The notes under the pieces: model-generated | What the model was told of the DNA's origin: nothing | What the model saw: the letters and a program-made list of their open reading frames with translations, nothing else | The model's database searches: none | Assembly (NCBI RefSeq): GCF_042242105.1 | Contig: NC_092035.1 | Span: 6,606,477-6,670,476 of the forward strand | Origin: Pempheris klunzingeri | Lineage: Eukaryota > Chordata > Actinopteri > Acropomatiformes > Pempheridae | DNA: 64,000 nt | Direction: 5' to 3' | In this document: one piece after another, positions 38,301 through 52,900 of the stretch | How the letters are laid out: each line of letters starts with the position of its first letter | Numbering within the stretch: position 1 is the first letter of the stretch | Program-made: the position numbers and the translations under genes

Positions 38301-41300
38301 AAAACACAATCTTGGCCTGCTCTTCTGTAAACGGCATTGTGGGTTTCACGATACAAGCATTGATCAGTTCCTGTCTCATATAACAACTCCGGGGAACAGA
38401 AACCCAACTTTAACGTTGCTTAACTGTTAAATTGCTTACTTCCATACGTCTGACAGAGAATAATTATGAGCAGCACCAGTTGAAAAGACAGGGAACAAAG
38501 TTGCTGGTGCCACTCATCAAATAACATTTCTGCAGTGCTCATTAACTCTGTAGACTTTCCTTACTTTGATCATATCTGCTAAGAAAACATGTTGGAAAAG
38601 ATAAGGTCAGCAACACAATAGTGTCATTTACCTTCCTCCCTGCTTACCTGTGGCAGGTGAAGCTGCAGTCCCTCCCTCGGTATGGGCTGTTTTGATGGCG
38701 CCTGATCCAGCTGCATGTTAAACAGAGTGGACAGAGCAGCCTGGGCAGCCCGGGCCTTGGCCAGCTTCTTGTTCCGCCCAGAGCCCTGGAAAATCTGAGC
38801 ATCTACCGTCACTGACATGACAAAGTTCTTGGCATGGCTCTCCCCACTCTCTGACACAAAGTCATACTTGAGGCCCGGCCGCAACTCGTTGAGGATCATG
38901 ACTGGATTCTTGCCGCTCGTGGGGGGGGCGAAGGTGGAGGGGGCTGGAGGTAAGGGGACCTGGACCAGGTTTGGGACAGGGGAAGGTAGCAAAGGGTACT
39001 CTATTCCCAACGAGCTGAAGGAACCATTGCTGTTGGGCGCGAGGTAAAATGGGTCATTTACAGGAGCGGATGTCTCAAAGGCATTAAAGAGCATGTCGGA
39101 AAAGTCAGCCTGGTCCGAGGTGAAGTCCGTGTGAACAGAGAGAGTCCTGCCCATGGCCATGTGGGCTTCAGATGCGTTGGGGAACTGGACGAAGGAGCGC
39201 AGGGCCTTCTCTGCTGCGCTCAGTTTGGCTTTCTTCTTGGTCGGACCTGAACCCTCGAAGAGCTGCCCGTTGACTTCCACAGTCATCACAAAGACAGGTG
39301 CATGGACCGGCCCGGTCTGAGAGAGCAGTTTGTACTGCAGCCCCGGCTTGATCTCATTCAGCTGCATGAGGGCATTCTTAGGCAGAATGGGCCCGGGCAC
39401 TTTCTTACGCTTCTTGGGCCTGTACTTGGAATGTGTATGCCCATTATTGCCCTCCTCTAAGGGACGTTTCCTCCCACCCCCAGCACTCCCATTGGGGAGT
39501 TGAGCAGCCTCAGGTGCAACCCCCTCTTTGGAGAAGAGGTTGTCCAAGTTCTGATTTTCCTTAACATCTGTGCTGCATGAACCTGCGGTGCCCAGAAAGA
39601 GTAACTTACAATGCCTTCGTTGCAGGATCTTGTAAATGTAAAATTTAGAGATTCCTTTATCTCTCTTTGTAACTGAACAAGTGATGTGTGTTTCTTAATC
39701 AATACTTATGTGGGAAAATATAGTGGCAGTAAATTCTATTGGTACGAGTGAATTCTAAACACATTCATTAATAAATGACAACAAAAACATTACACACAAT
39801 CAGGACCAATCTATGTACCATACATACATTTTAGCAAGGAAAAGGTCGACATTATGTGTTCCCCTGACCTGAGTATAGCATGAAACAGTAATTTCAGCCA
39901 TTTGTTGCAATATTCTATGTAAAATTGAACAAATTACAGGATAAATTGTAAACTCAAAGAGCTCTTTAAATATGTACTTTTTCTTTCATTTCCTTCTGAG
40001 GACAGTCTTCTGCGTTTTAGGAACACATATCACCGTGCCCTGTTAACAAAGCTGATGGAACTTAATGTAAATTTCCATTTATAACATCCTCCAGCAAAAG
40101 CTCGATAGGTTACTCCTTTCGGTGCTCAGGACAGAAAACAATCCTATAAAATGCAGGTTTAGAGGGGTTGTAGGAAAGATGGGGGTACAAACAAAGATGT
40201 CAGCTTTTGCCAAAATATTTCTGCATTTGAATTAAGCCTGAAGAAAATGCCAGAGAAATAATGTGAAGTTATTTGAGTGATTAAACATGGCCACTGCAGA
40301 CAGAAAACATCAGCTACGGTACATTACAATACATGTGGCTATAAATACAAAACAGCAATAAATACAACAAAATTAAAAGCCATTAACCACAGTTCAGGCA
40401 CAGCAGCGCAGAGTTTTGTGCCAAACCTCCAGTATGTAATTTGCCAATAGCCGTTCCATTTTGGATCTGGTTTCATGTTGTAAATCACCACACTTTGTTG
40501 AGCTCCGTGGCCAACAAATCCCTCATCAAACCTTCATTTTACCATCTCTCTTAGATCTTCTCTTTTGTCTCTTCTTGACACTACAGGGATCTGCAAAGAC
40601 TAAAACAATGCTGACGTATACAAACAGGTGCTAACGCAGCCACACAGCTGATAACGAGACCGGCTGACTGAGCATGGCCGATCCCTTTATGTTTTATGAT
40701 CCATCATGTTTAAGTAAGAACTTTTTTTGATAACTTGGGGAGGACGAGTGCTTGGCCTCAGCCTACCACCGATGTTACACCAGATTCTGCCACCTGTAAC
40801 AGTGCAGCAGAAAAATCCTTTCTCAGTCATAAAGTACACTAATATTCCTGTTGTGTTTTTGTGTTAACATACGTAAGCCTCTGTAGCTGCAGTGCACCCC
40901 TTCCCCAACCCCCCAGCAAGCAGCAACGGAAAACTGTGCCCGGACAGGGTTAATAAATGCCACTGAACAGTGACAAAATGTGTGTAGCACACCCTCTCTG
41001 TGGTTTAGGTGGAGTAATACATAGTTTTTTACTAAGATGTCTTCATCTTCATCATCTTCATCACCTCCCACTAATCAAACTACCTGAAAAGATTTGATAA
41101 GGGACTAGAAAGGATTCAGATTTGATAAACATTTTCTGAATTTAGTTTTGCTAACATGCAATACAGCCCTATGCCGAGCCCACTGTCGTTGTCAGGCTTT
41201 ATGCATTCTGTAATGAGCTGTAAGTGAGCTGTGAGTGTACAGTGCCTGGACGGAGCTGAGTGCTGTTCAGTAGTCTGTTGACTACTGCAGGCACAGGAAA

Positions 41301-44300
41301 CAACAAGCATGCAAAAGGGGGCCGGGAGTCAGACACGAGAAACACAAGAGCAGATAATGCCCTGAGCAACAAGAGGGGGAGAGTGATTATAGGTCTGCTG
41401 GGGAGGAGGGAACATATTGTCATTGTTACTCCACTGAAACAGCCAGTGCTGAGGCTCAGCGAACACATCGTTCAGCAGAAACACAGATTCTCTTCATAAA
41501 TTGCAGGAAAAATCAATCCATTGGGGAATGGCAAGTTGAACTGTCCATGGCTCTGAGTGTGTTTTAGCGTGTCCAGTTGTAAGGTCAGCACTGAACGTGT
41601 TACTGGCACCTGATATTGGATTTCACTGACTTACGGTTTATTATTTTAGCGAAAGAGCCCTTGAACAACCTTGACCACTCCCAGCCTGTGGCCAACTCTC
41701 CCTACACTGCCAAGCATAATCCACATGTTCTCCCGACCGGTTTCACTTTAGCTCCCGCTGACAGGGACAGGATTACTGCTGTCTGAACAAATAAAAAGCC
41801 TTTAAAGAGGCTCCATCAGTTAGCGCTGAGGCAAAGCATCAGCAGGCTGAATCACAATGTAAAATTGGCTATCTGGTTTATGTCTTCAGGCGCAGCGACT
41901 ACTTTCAGTCTCCCTGACAGTCAGATTCGTTCACTCATGAAAATGGAATTTCGTCTCAGCCTGATGCCTGATCATATCATTTTTGCAAATAAATAGCCAA
42001 CTTATCAAACATCCTTTCCCTGTGAATAAAGGAGCATGTGGATGGTGTCAGGTGAAGGTAAAGCTTTGCGTTGACTTAACTTCATTTAGAAACTTGCTAT
42101 ATTCATCCTTCCCATAAAATCCCTTTGAGGGTTGCTGAAATAGACCTACGTTCCAAATCCAGAGGTGGATCTCAGGTGGCTTTGGGGAGCTTTTTGGTTG
42201 AGAATAAGGGGATAAGTTTAAAATCTGCCTTGAAATCTCCCAGTAGACACACCCTGACCCTGGATTAAGATCTGACTCTGCCTCTTGAAGATAATTGGAT
42301 GGAACTGGATGGTTCGTTGTCAGGACAGTCTGAGAGTCCACAGTGAGAGGAAGCTCAGTGCTCTGTATTTACTTTAACTATGTGCATGCATCCCGTGACC
42401 TGGACAGAACCAGGGTTCCAGCATCATTCTCAGAAATAGAAATGTTCATAAAAACGCGTCTACAGACTTTTGTAAACAGTCACATTTCACATTTGAACAT
42501 AGATATCTTGTTTAGACTTGAAATAGAAAAATGGACTCACTCATGCTTTCTTCTTTGTCCCCTTCCAAGCTGAGCAGCCTCTGTTGGTTTCGAGGAATCC
42601 GAGCTCCAACTCGACCTGGAGGCAACACACACAGTTGACAAAGTTCAGTCAGAGACAGTCGTGAAGGAAGTGGGCAGGAAATGGTTCCACAGTTAGACTT
42701 GGCGGAAAAGGAATCACAGCAGCAGTGTGGATTCTGCCAAGAGAAACAATGTGAAAACATGTGGCACATACGGAGGAGCCTGTGGAGGTGGAGTGTTAGG
42801 ACCTCTGAGCACATACTGCCTTCTAGTTTCATGGCAGTGTGTTTCTAACTTGGAGTCTTCAGCCACAACCGACGCTGACTCAAGTGACCTAAAGGCTTCA
42901 TACAGCTTTGTCACAAAGGCAGAAGAGCTTCCCAACACCTGGAAACACGCTGGTCAATGAACGATGCACGTTAGCTCCAACACTGCTCCACATAATCATT
43001 AGAGATTACATTTCATGTGATGTTAGAGATCAGCTTTTCATTAGTAGCAGCATCATTAGCAGGAACACAGTATTTCAGACCTGTGAAAGCTCACAGTGGA
43101 TCAGACTAATAGATCCAGGTCAGCTAATAAAACTTTGACAGCAAAGTGCCATGAAACAGTCTTTTTAACCACACCCTATAGAAGTTTAATGTTTGAAGAT
43201 TGGAGAAGGTTTTGTACTTTTGTCTTTTGCCATCTGATGACAAAACACTTCCTTGCTTGGGATTTGGCTTCATGAGATCCATGCCAAGCCAGAGAAGAGA
43301 TGGGTGACTTTCATCGTGCCGTTAAAGCCAATAATGGGCTTTTTCTGACAAACCTTTGAGAAATCTAACACTGACATCCCCTGCTAGGACCGATCCAGCC
43401 GTGTTCCCTCAACACCTCCTTTGCTCAGGTGTCACAACTCATCACCCAGCTTATTCTCCCCTTCGGCTAGCCCCCTCCACCTCCACCCTGCCCTGAGCTA
43501 CTCCTGTCAGACAGAGGCGCTCGTCTCTCAGGCTGATAAGCAACACTGAGCTACCATTATTTCCTCCAGCCTAATCAGGAAGCTGTCACTCAGCGTGCCA
43601 TCCCTGGACATAAACAAACAAACTGAGGACGGCAGACGTTGTGCGATAATTACTGTCGATTTACCTAGGGGAAGACGGGTCTGGGGGGTGCTGTGGTGCT
43701 GTAAGATTATACAGGAATCGAGTCAGGTTTTAGACCAACCTTGACTCTCAGCTTGTGTTTATGGGACAGTGGGTGCACCGAGGCTCCGAGAACCTTTTAC
43801 TCCTGAGTGTTCCACATGTAACAACACTTCAAAATAAATAAATTACTCAGAAACTATGTGCCCTTTTTAAACCAGAGAGCAACAATGGCCTCACTAAACA
43901 TCTGAAAGTAACAGAGAAATGCAAACAGCTGCGCTAGATCCTCATATGAGTATGTGTTTCAGCACCACGGACAGCCGCCCTGTTACACTAACCCAGCAGT
44001 TCAGTGCTATACTTCCTTTAAGTTTGAGCTCATGTGACTTTTAGTCACTATGGGTCAGGCTCCAAAGACACTGGATCCTACATTTCCCATATTGCAACAT
44101 AGAATCTCTCATCTGACCCTCCCTGCCTGGTAAGCTTCCATTCTCACACCGACATCTGCAGGTGTCAGGCTGGTGCAATGAGGAGCAAGCTCTCCGTCTA
44201 GTGTTAGCAGACAGATGAATGAACACAAAGTGCAGTCAAATACAAAAGGAACCCAGCTGCATGAGCCGAGGCAGAGGTTAGGGTTAGTAGAGGAAAAGAG

Positions 44301-46908
44301 CAGCAGGTGGCGCCTCTAAAAATCTGTCAGCTTAGATTCACAGCTGTCTAGCTGGCAGATCCAAGCATGAGAAACAAAACTCTATCTTACCTGCTCTACA
44401 CGTGACTACTGAGGAAAAAAACACAACAGCAGCACCTATTCACCCATTCCCTACGAACAATGTCTAAGTGTGGGTGCACAGCAGACTGTGAGCAAACTGA
44501 CAAACTGATCCCTGCCCAGTCCCAGCTCCGCCATCTTTTACAACGTCTGAGTTGAAGCAGCCAGCCTGGGGCGATGACATCACTGGGGAGGAACACGAGA
44601 CCAATCACTGCAGAGAAACCCCCCGCAAGGCGGAACGGCCCAGGAGGAGAAGGCCTGCAGCTCTGGAGACACAGGAGATGTGGACCACAAGGCTAAGAAC
44701 AGTGCAGAGCAACAACAGCGGCGTAAAGTCAACCCATCAGCTAACTTTGTAACATTTGACGGTGAAGAAACTTTTGATGTGTGCAACACGCCATCACAGC
44801 CGAAACTATTTCATGAGGCTGTTTTGTTGTCTCTGTAGGAAATCCACCCATAGAAGTTGTTGGTTCCTAATGTTTGCTGTACTTTGTAGTTACAAGTGTG
44901 AAGACCTCAATTAGACCTAATGAAATGGCTAATCAGCTTTCCTCTAGAGGAGAGCAGAGCGAGACTCCCAGCCAATGGGACTGACAGGAAAGGCTCCAAA
45001 CTCGGTCTGTATAATCACTCCTCCGTGGGCAGATATGGCCTCCTGCCCTGCTGCCACTCAGCTGTGTGCCTCCAAACGCTGGAAATGACAATGTTATCAG
45101 GATGCTCAGGCTCCATTGTGTGAGACAGGCGGAAGGAGAACAGGGCTTAGGTTGCCTTTCTCAAGATAATGGAAGAAGAAAATTAACTCAGAGGAAGTGA
45201 AATGTCAACAAATGTAGTTATCAGAAGGCTTGTCACCGAAACACAAACTTTTGAGGTTTTGAAAATTGTATAATGCTCATTCAAAAACCTTGTCTCTCTC
45301 ATGATGAACTGTCTGAATCCCACACAGGTTAAGGTGAATTGCTGCCACTTGCAACAGGATGTGGTTTATCTGATGCAGACAGTGCTTTGTGTGCACCGTT
45401 TCATACAGACATATTACTGGAAGATTATTTAGTGAGCGGTAATACATAACGCCATCAAGAAATGGGAAAGAAAATGAGACTTTGGAGGATAAACAGTCGG
45501 CAGGAATGGAAAGTGGCACGTGTATTAAAGGATTCTGCGGCCTAACATCCATGTTGTATAGAGAATATGTTTGTCAGACAGGCAGGGCAAATACAAATGT
45601 GTAGCCTACTACCACACTGCAGCCTCAGATCACACAGCGCAGCACGCTGTTGGGCCTCACCAAATGAAGTGAAAGGCTGCCAGGACAAGAAGCCAGTCTG
45701 AACACTCAGTTGGTCTTTTTAATTGGTTAGTGGATCTACCGTCTGCCATGGCTTTGTTGCTCCCTCCTGCAGGGGTGAGAATTATTAAAATAATACACTC
45801 CATATATTCGTGGACACGAGACAGGAAGTTGGGGGCACGAGCCAGCGTCAGCATCTGTGCAGCCCTCAGGACACCCCATCAACAAGAAGAGTTTGGATAC
45901 CAGCCATCAGCGGTAACTAGCGACTAAGCCGACAGTGATAAATGGATTCTGGAGCCTTTTTCTGGTGCTTGAGGCGAGTTCCAATGATAGCCACGAGAGA
46001 AAACAACTGCAAACAGCTGTCAGAAAACTCTTTTAGTGGCCTAATGCAGATGGATCGATCTTGAGGAGAAGCAGACAGCGAGGAGGGAGAACGGTGACCT
46101 CAAACTAGTGACACAGACAAAAAAAATAAAACTTTCCTGAACATTGCCAGCAGCGCTGAGCTGCTCTCACACACAAACTCCATTTTCTCCCCATGAAATG
46201 GCATTTTGAGATGTGCAGAAATTGGACCCTGACCGACAAGGGTGTGACACATTGATTGGCCAGGGAGGGGTGATGAGATGGAGGAGGGGGAGTCTGGAAA
46301 CACTGGAGGGAGGTTTGATCAGGTGGAGAAAATGTTGTTTATCCTTCTACCTGGAGGAGCTAACACCCCATCATCGAAGGGCCTCAGTCACAAAACAGGA
46401 CCTAGAGTTTGGCAGAATGTAGATGTATCTCAACTGTAGCAACGAGGCTGAACAAGACTATCACTAAATTAAGACATTTCAGTAAAGTTTGCTCAATTCA
46501 ACAAGATAATTGCCTGACCTTTTCAGCTGGGAGGGTACAAACAGAAAGCTTATTAACCTGCACCTTTCTGGAAGTTCCTGTTTTAAATTCACTGAACTTT
46601 TCACAGGCTTCTGGAGCTGGATGGAAATGTGACATTTGCAGCAGATTACAAGAAAGTCATCACAGAATCTGCCTAATGTAACTGCAAAATCATTCTATTC
46701 AATCACATGATGAAATAAGTGAATGAGGCAGCGGGCGGCACACAAAACACACAGCGGCTTCGTTTTCAGAGGGAACGGGCGTGAAAAGTAACGGGAGAAA
46801 AAAATGGAAGAATCTTGTTAACAAGGTGGAAAAGTGAAGAGAGTCTGGGCTCAGGACCTGTGGACACCCACAGTTCTCTATGACACACACCCCCGGCCTG
46901 TTCCCAGC

Positions 46909-46967
<59 letters not shown>

Positions 46968-49900
46968 ACTCTCCAGACAAACAGCTCTTTTATCAGCACG
47001 CATTTGACTGAAGTTGGTGTTCTTGTGTAATTCTTGTTCTTTCTTTTGTCCACTCAGACTGACTGGCCCTGCTGGTTTGTCTGTGGGCCCCACGTCCACT
47101 GTGTGCTGTGGATGTGAGCTGTCAGCTTGATGCTGTGGTGACCATCATGGTCACTGTCATAACTTAAAGCAGTGAGTTAGTAAGTGACACTGAGCGCCTC
47201 TGTAGCACACTGCATCCACCCTGCTCCCAGTTCACACTGTTAATTGCAGCAGAGGTTATTTTCCTTTTTCCCAAAGGAGCTCCAGTCGACGCACCGTGGA
47301 ACACTGCATTCATCCCCCTGAAAGACACCCCCCATACAAACAGAGCATTCCCCTCTCTGCTGTGGACATGGCACTGTATGAACTGAGCAGCAGCAAAAGC
47401 AGTGCTGTGGCACAGCCTCTACTAATCAATCATCTGTGGTCAGTCGGTGCTGCTCTCAGAACGTCACACAGACCTGGAGAGCAGCGTGTTTTCTCTGATG
47501 TGGCACCAACACAGCTCAGCTACAGGAAATTAACTCCTCACTGCTTCCCAAGGACACATCTCAGACTTCATCTACATTTTCACAGGGACTCTGTGAAATC
47601 TTGGTGACGGCTTTAATTTGCTGTGCGGCCATGGCAGTAGCTGGGGGGGGGGTGGGGGCTGGGGCCAATGCTTTATCACTATCACACACTATTGACACTC
47701 ACTTAACCAACAGGGCTTCCATGCAGACCACCACACAGAGAGGCCAGGAGCAGCGGCGGCCTTCCCATAGCCAAAGCAATTAGGTGGATTATCTGGTCCC
47801 ACACCGCAGAGGGGACAGTCGGGGGGCGCTCTGATAGCACTTTGTAAATGAAACCACTAGTGAAATAAAGCTCATGCATTTAGCTCCAGGTCATGTGAGG
47901 ATGGTGCAGATCACCTGGAAGTGATCATCTCCCTCCTCAGAGTGTAGACTGGATCAGGTAGCTAGTTACTAGTCACACACTTTCTCAGACTCACTCCAGT
48001 ATTCCACCAACAGTCACTTCTGCAGAGCCTCTACTGGCACATTGTTTTCTCATCTGATCCATTGTTAAGATTAAAAATAGGGATTAGCAGCTTTAACACT
48101 CATGTTTTAGTGCACACAAGAGAGCAGGCTAGAGGGATACAGCAGGTCAGAGAACACAGGTACAGGCCCTGTGGTCACATGACCACTGTAAACACAGCTC
48201 TTCTCTTTGTTTCCATCACCTTTCCCACTCCGTCACACACAAATTCAACCAAAAGTGAATACTCCTTTCTGGAAACACAGAGGCTTTGTTCATGCTTGAA
48301 TGTTTGAATGTAAGTATGCATAACCTTTTAATGTAGGCCTCCGGTCTGCCTACAGACGCTGTGTAGCCGGACTGCAGCTGTGGATGCTTACACAGTGCAG
48401 CAGGGTTCCGTTTAACATCAGCACAGGTAGGCTGGGCCTCATTCGCCTGAAGACTGCGCTGACTACATGCTTGTGACAGCTGTGCTTGTGGAACCAGTAG
48501 AGCAAGAATGTTTTCCCACAGCAGTTCATCTCCTTACGGCGATCATTTTGCAGCTCGCACAGAGCTCTGTGACGCTGTAACAACGTATCACCTTCACGTC
48601 AGAGACACCACAGCCAGAATCTGTGTGACCACAAGAAGTCAGAAAAGACCAAAGACTGGTTGTTCGAAAAAGTGACCAATGCTGTCACTGTCGCCTCACA
48701 TGAAGCTGGCAGTGCGCCTGCTTCTAGCAGGCCCTTGGGGACAGCTCCAGGCCGCCAGGTGCTTTTGGTGCACCTGGTTGGAATGTCAGGTCACATGACA
48801 CCCGCTGGTCTAAAAAGGCTTTTCCCCATATTCAAAGGGAAAGAGCTGTAAGGACAGGTAAATGTTTCTGAGTGTTACAGCTGCACCACTGCTTGGTTTG
48901 ATTAGTGAGGTTAATACTGATGACTTGAGAAACAGTATTTGTTAATAAAGACTATATACTATAAGTCTATACTATACTATATCCTCCACCAGAGGGTCTG
49001 AGGTGACAGGCTTTGACTTTGCTTGAGCTCAGTCATTTTCCTGACTTTGTTATTCCTCAGAAGGTCTCAGGAGGTCGGCATGAGAGATTTCAGGTTTCCC
49101 TCACACTCGCTGACCCTCCTCCACCCCATTCTCTCTGCATCACTGGCCTCGGCGTGCACCACAGATGGCTATCGCTGTACTCCTCACCCCAGCCAAGGCC
49201 GGGCCAGGTCCTCTGCTATCTCCCAGACAGGTCGGGGCTCTGGGCTCATGTTGAATTTCACACCCCGCAGCCTCAGGATTAGTGAGACCTGGAGGTGATG
49301 GACGGACAGGTGGAGGTGGAGGGGGGGGGGGGGGCGGAAGGCTGGAGCTGTCTACTGATGCCTAACAAGCGGGGTATGTCTCTGCACGCCTCGCTGGCCC
49401 TGTCCATGCTCTGCGCTGTGATTGGCTGCGACAGTCAGCACATTGATGCCATTTAGTGCTTTGTTTGGAAGTTCTCTACAGGTGGACACGTGCTCACATA
49501 GATGCAGGGGGTGCAGCGCTTCATCACTGCTTATTTATGATGCAATTTGATCTAAATCCGATCCAAAGATGTGTCACACATCCCCTCATGTCTTCAGATC
49601 TTCTGTACTGGTGGAGAATCTGCTGTTACACTAGATGTTTGTTCAAAGCAGCTGTTTTACCTCCATAAGAACATGTTGACTGCTGATGAAGTATTAGTAG
49701 TAACACTCTGCTATTTCCACTCGGACACTTTTACCATGGCTGTAAAAGCGTAGTAAAGAGTCGTTTCCTCAGCAGAAATCAATTCAAATAAGCATCTTTT
49801 ACATTTTGTAGGAATCATTAGAGAAAACAGGCTCATGCAAGTGCAGCTTCTTCTGCATTGCTTTGTTCAGTTTGGCTTATTTCTGACACCTGACCAGAGC

Positions 49901-52900
49901 ATTGCACTTTGGCAAACATGGTTTGTCTTTATCAGTGGCAGATGGGATGATCATCTGAGGCAGCTCCTCTGATAAAATGAGCAAATTCTAAACATAAATC
50001 TGGTCTTCAATTATCTTCAATGAAAAGTCAATATTAGAAAACGTGATCTTTACTCTGCCTGGCCGATGGGACCTTTTGATGGACAGAGGGGGTGGGGGAG
50101 AGGTGTTGTGTGTGTCGGGGCCCCCAGTGGAGCTCAGCACCCTGAGCCTGGGGGTTTCAGAGGAGAGACTGGGTTATCAGCCGAGCTTCAGGCCGAACCC
50201 GGCTGCAGGGCGAAGGGAGGGGGGAGACGGGTAAGGGGAGGTGGGGAGCGGTATCAACTCCTCCACATCACAGCGCAGAGGCTGTTTGCCAGACAGAGAT
50301 CTGCGGTTTTGGGCCGACAGACACATCCCTTAGCGGCGGCGTGCCGTACACGCCTCACAGAGCACATCGGCTTATACCTCGTCTGAAATTCACTTTTGCT
50401 CCCAGTAGATTAAACTCACACTTCAGTTCATCTCACAGCACCTCGCTTAGCAGGGACACGGAAATGATGGGCTTCTTACTCGCCCCGCATGCAAAGTATG
50501 TACAATGGCTTCATTTTTTATACATTAATACTGTTTACTACACTCTCCATGAATAACTGTTGCTAAATTGAATATTCCCGAGTGGGATAAAAAGATGAAA
50601 AATCACAGTGCACCTGCTGCTTTGGCTTTTCGTGCTGATAGCTGAAATTTGAATTAATGTGAGGATTAAGTGCACTTGAATTTTGCAGCCAGTGAAAATA
50701 TTAGCAGACGCTTGCCATCATGCACAGAGCCAATGAAGCAGGATGGAACAGAAGATGAGTGAGGCAGAGCTGCTCTGTTCATCAGGGTGGAATCTCAAGA
50801 GCAGTCACATGTTCAAGCAGACACCACGACGAAGCCTTAAACATGCCTGACACTCACTAAGTGTTGAGGAAATGCTTCTGCAAAGGGCCCACGGTCTAAT
50901 GAGCTGAGGGAGCGGACCAAAGTGTGGCAGAGTGAGACGACAGGAATGCTGAGGCCTTCTAACCAGCAGGAATCAAACGGAGCTCATTGTCCAGAACACT
51001 TATCCCTAACAGTCTCAGGGGGTTGGAGCCAGTCCCAAGGGGATGATTAGATGGTCTCTAATCATCAGAGATTTTAATAAACATGTCTGCTGTCCTACCG
51101 AGCCTTCAGTGACAGACTTCCTAACCTTGAGGAGTCGATGACCGCTCCTCCTCACACACACTAGATCACTAGATCTTGTCTCTGATCACATGTCTGCTTT
51201 ATTTGAGATCTCTGTCCCTCATACAGCTAAACCGTGTGCTCACTGCTGTTCAGCTCTGTGCTGCTGAGCCTCCCTCAGGCTCGTCCCTTCGTTTTAGTGC
51301 CGAGGAGCTCACCTCACTGATAAACTGTCAAATCTGAAAAGACACCATTAACAATATTCTTACAAGATTGGATCATTAGATCTCACCACCTTCTTAAAAC
51401 CTCCCCCACTCCTCCTCCCCCAACCCTCCCTCTCATGATCCATCCATCACTGTCACTTGTTCTGCTGTTTTTAACAAAGTTTGAGCCTGCATCTCTCTCG
51501 AAAGAAATTATTGGTCATATGAAACATTTTCCCACCTTTAAAAAAGATTTTAAGACTGTTGGACCAAACATCCAGAAAATTATGAACAGCAGCTCACTTC
51601 AGGCATCGTACCAGCTAATTCTAAACATGTAGTAGTTCAAGCATTCAACAAACATCCTTTCTGGACACTTCAGTCTTTCTCCTGTTTTAAAGCCCCTCAC
51701 AGCACTCAATCTGCCACTTCAAACTTTTCATGATCTTTTATCAGCTGCCGACTGGGAGGACTCTGCCATTCTTATGCTTTTAGGTCTCACTGCTACATTT
51801 GAACCATTAGCCCCTTTTCCACCAACATTTCCAGGAACTTTTATTACCAGGAATTTATTCACCTGGTAAAAGAATTCCTGGTAATCTGTGTGGTTTGTTT
51901 CCAGGCTGATGACGTTCAGCTTCTTCTAATCTTGCATAAGTTTCTTCAACTTTTCACGAATCTGTTTCGGTGTGTGTCCTACATTTACCTCCTCCAGCGA
52001 TTCTTCCACAGACTCGGTCGTCCCGCTGAATTTCTTCCTCTGCAAAGACGCTGAAAAGAGCCTGGACCTCGTCATCCGTCCGCTTCTCGTAGCTTCTCTT
52101 CTTTTGCTCCATTTTGGTGGAAAAGGGGCTACAGACCAGAGGATTCTTATTACGTAAACATGATGTTGGCCTGCTGGAGTGGTTCAGTCTTATCTGACAG
52201 ATGTCTTTTTGACAGCCTCAGTGACTGTGTCCTCCTTAGCCCCTCAGGGTTTAGTTCTCAGCCCTATCCTTTGTTCCCTTTCTCTGCTCCTCTTAGTTTC
52301 CATTCTTAAAAAAAATGTTTAAATTTACCAAATTTACCTGCTCTTGAGAGGCTCTTTAAAGCCATCACTGGACTGTCTCAAGGACATTAAAGCTTGGATG
52401 CCCTTAATTCTTTAAACTCTAATAAAAGTAAAACTGAAATTCTGATATTGGGGCAGAGAGGTGGCTGGAATCTAGGATCCAACTGAGCCCTACTGGACCT
52501 TACTGGGTCTGACTGAGCCTTACTGAACCTGACTGAGCCTTACTGAACCCAACTGAGCCTTACTGGACCGACTGAGCCTGACTGGTCTGACTGAGCCTGA
52601 ATAATTAGTCATTACTTTAGTGTGTGTTCCCTGAACATACACACACATTATATAGAAACCATCTCAGCTTTGTGAAGTCTGAGCAGTGTTCAAATGTTGA
52701 AGCTAAGCCTCATTTCAACTTCAGAGCTTTAAGCTTTACGCTCAGGTTCAGACTCAGCTCCTCTTAAATGTGACCTGCCCACTCTTCAGTCACTTGCTGT
52801 CGATGAATGATGATGAATCCGTAACCACACGACTCTCCCCACAGCCACTGCAGCACACCGGAGAACTCCCCAGCAGCATCAGAGGCTCTACAGCTGTCAG

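Noticed and set aside
39457..39702. 81-codon minus-strand frame overlapping the adarb1 dsRBD exon
   Set aside because: Not a separate gene; it is the shifted frame that would be read if the 47-nt extension were included.
44396..44789. Possible alternative first exon or CpG promoter of adarb1
   Set aside because: Somewhat GC-rich, but no start codon with a donor in a compatible phase could be shown.
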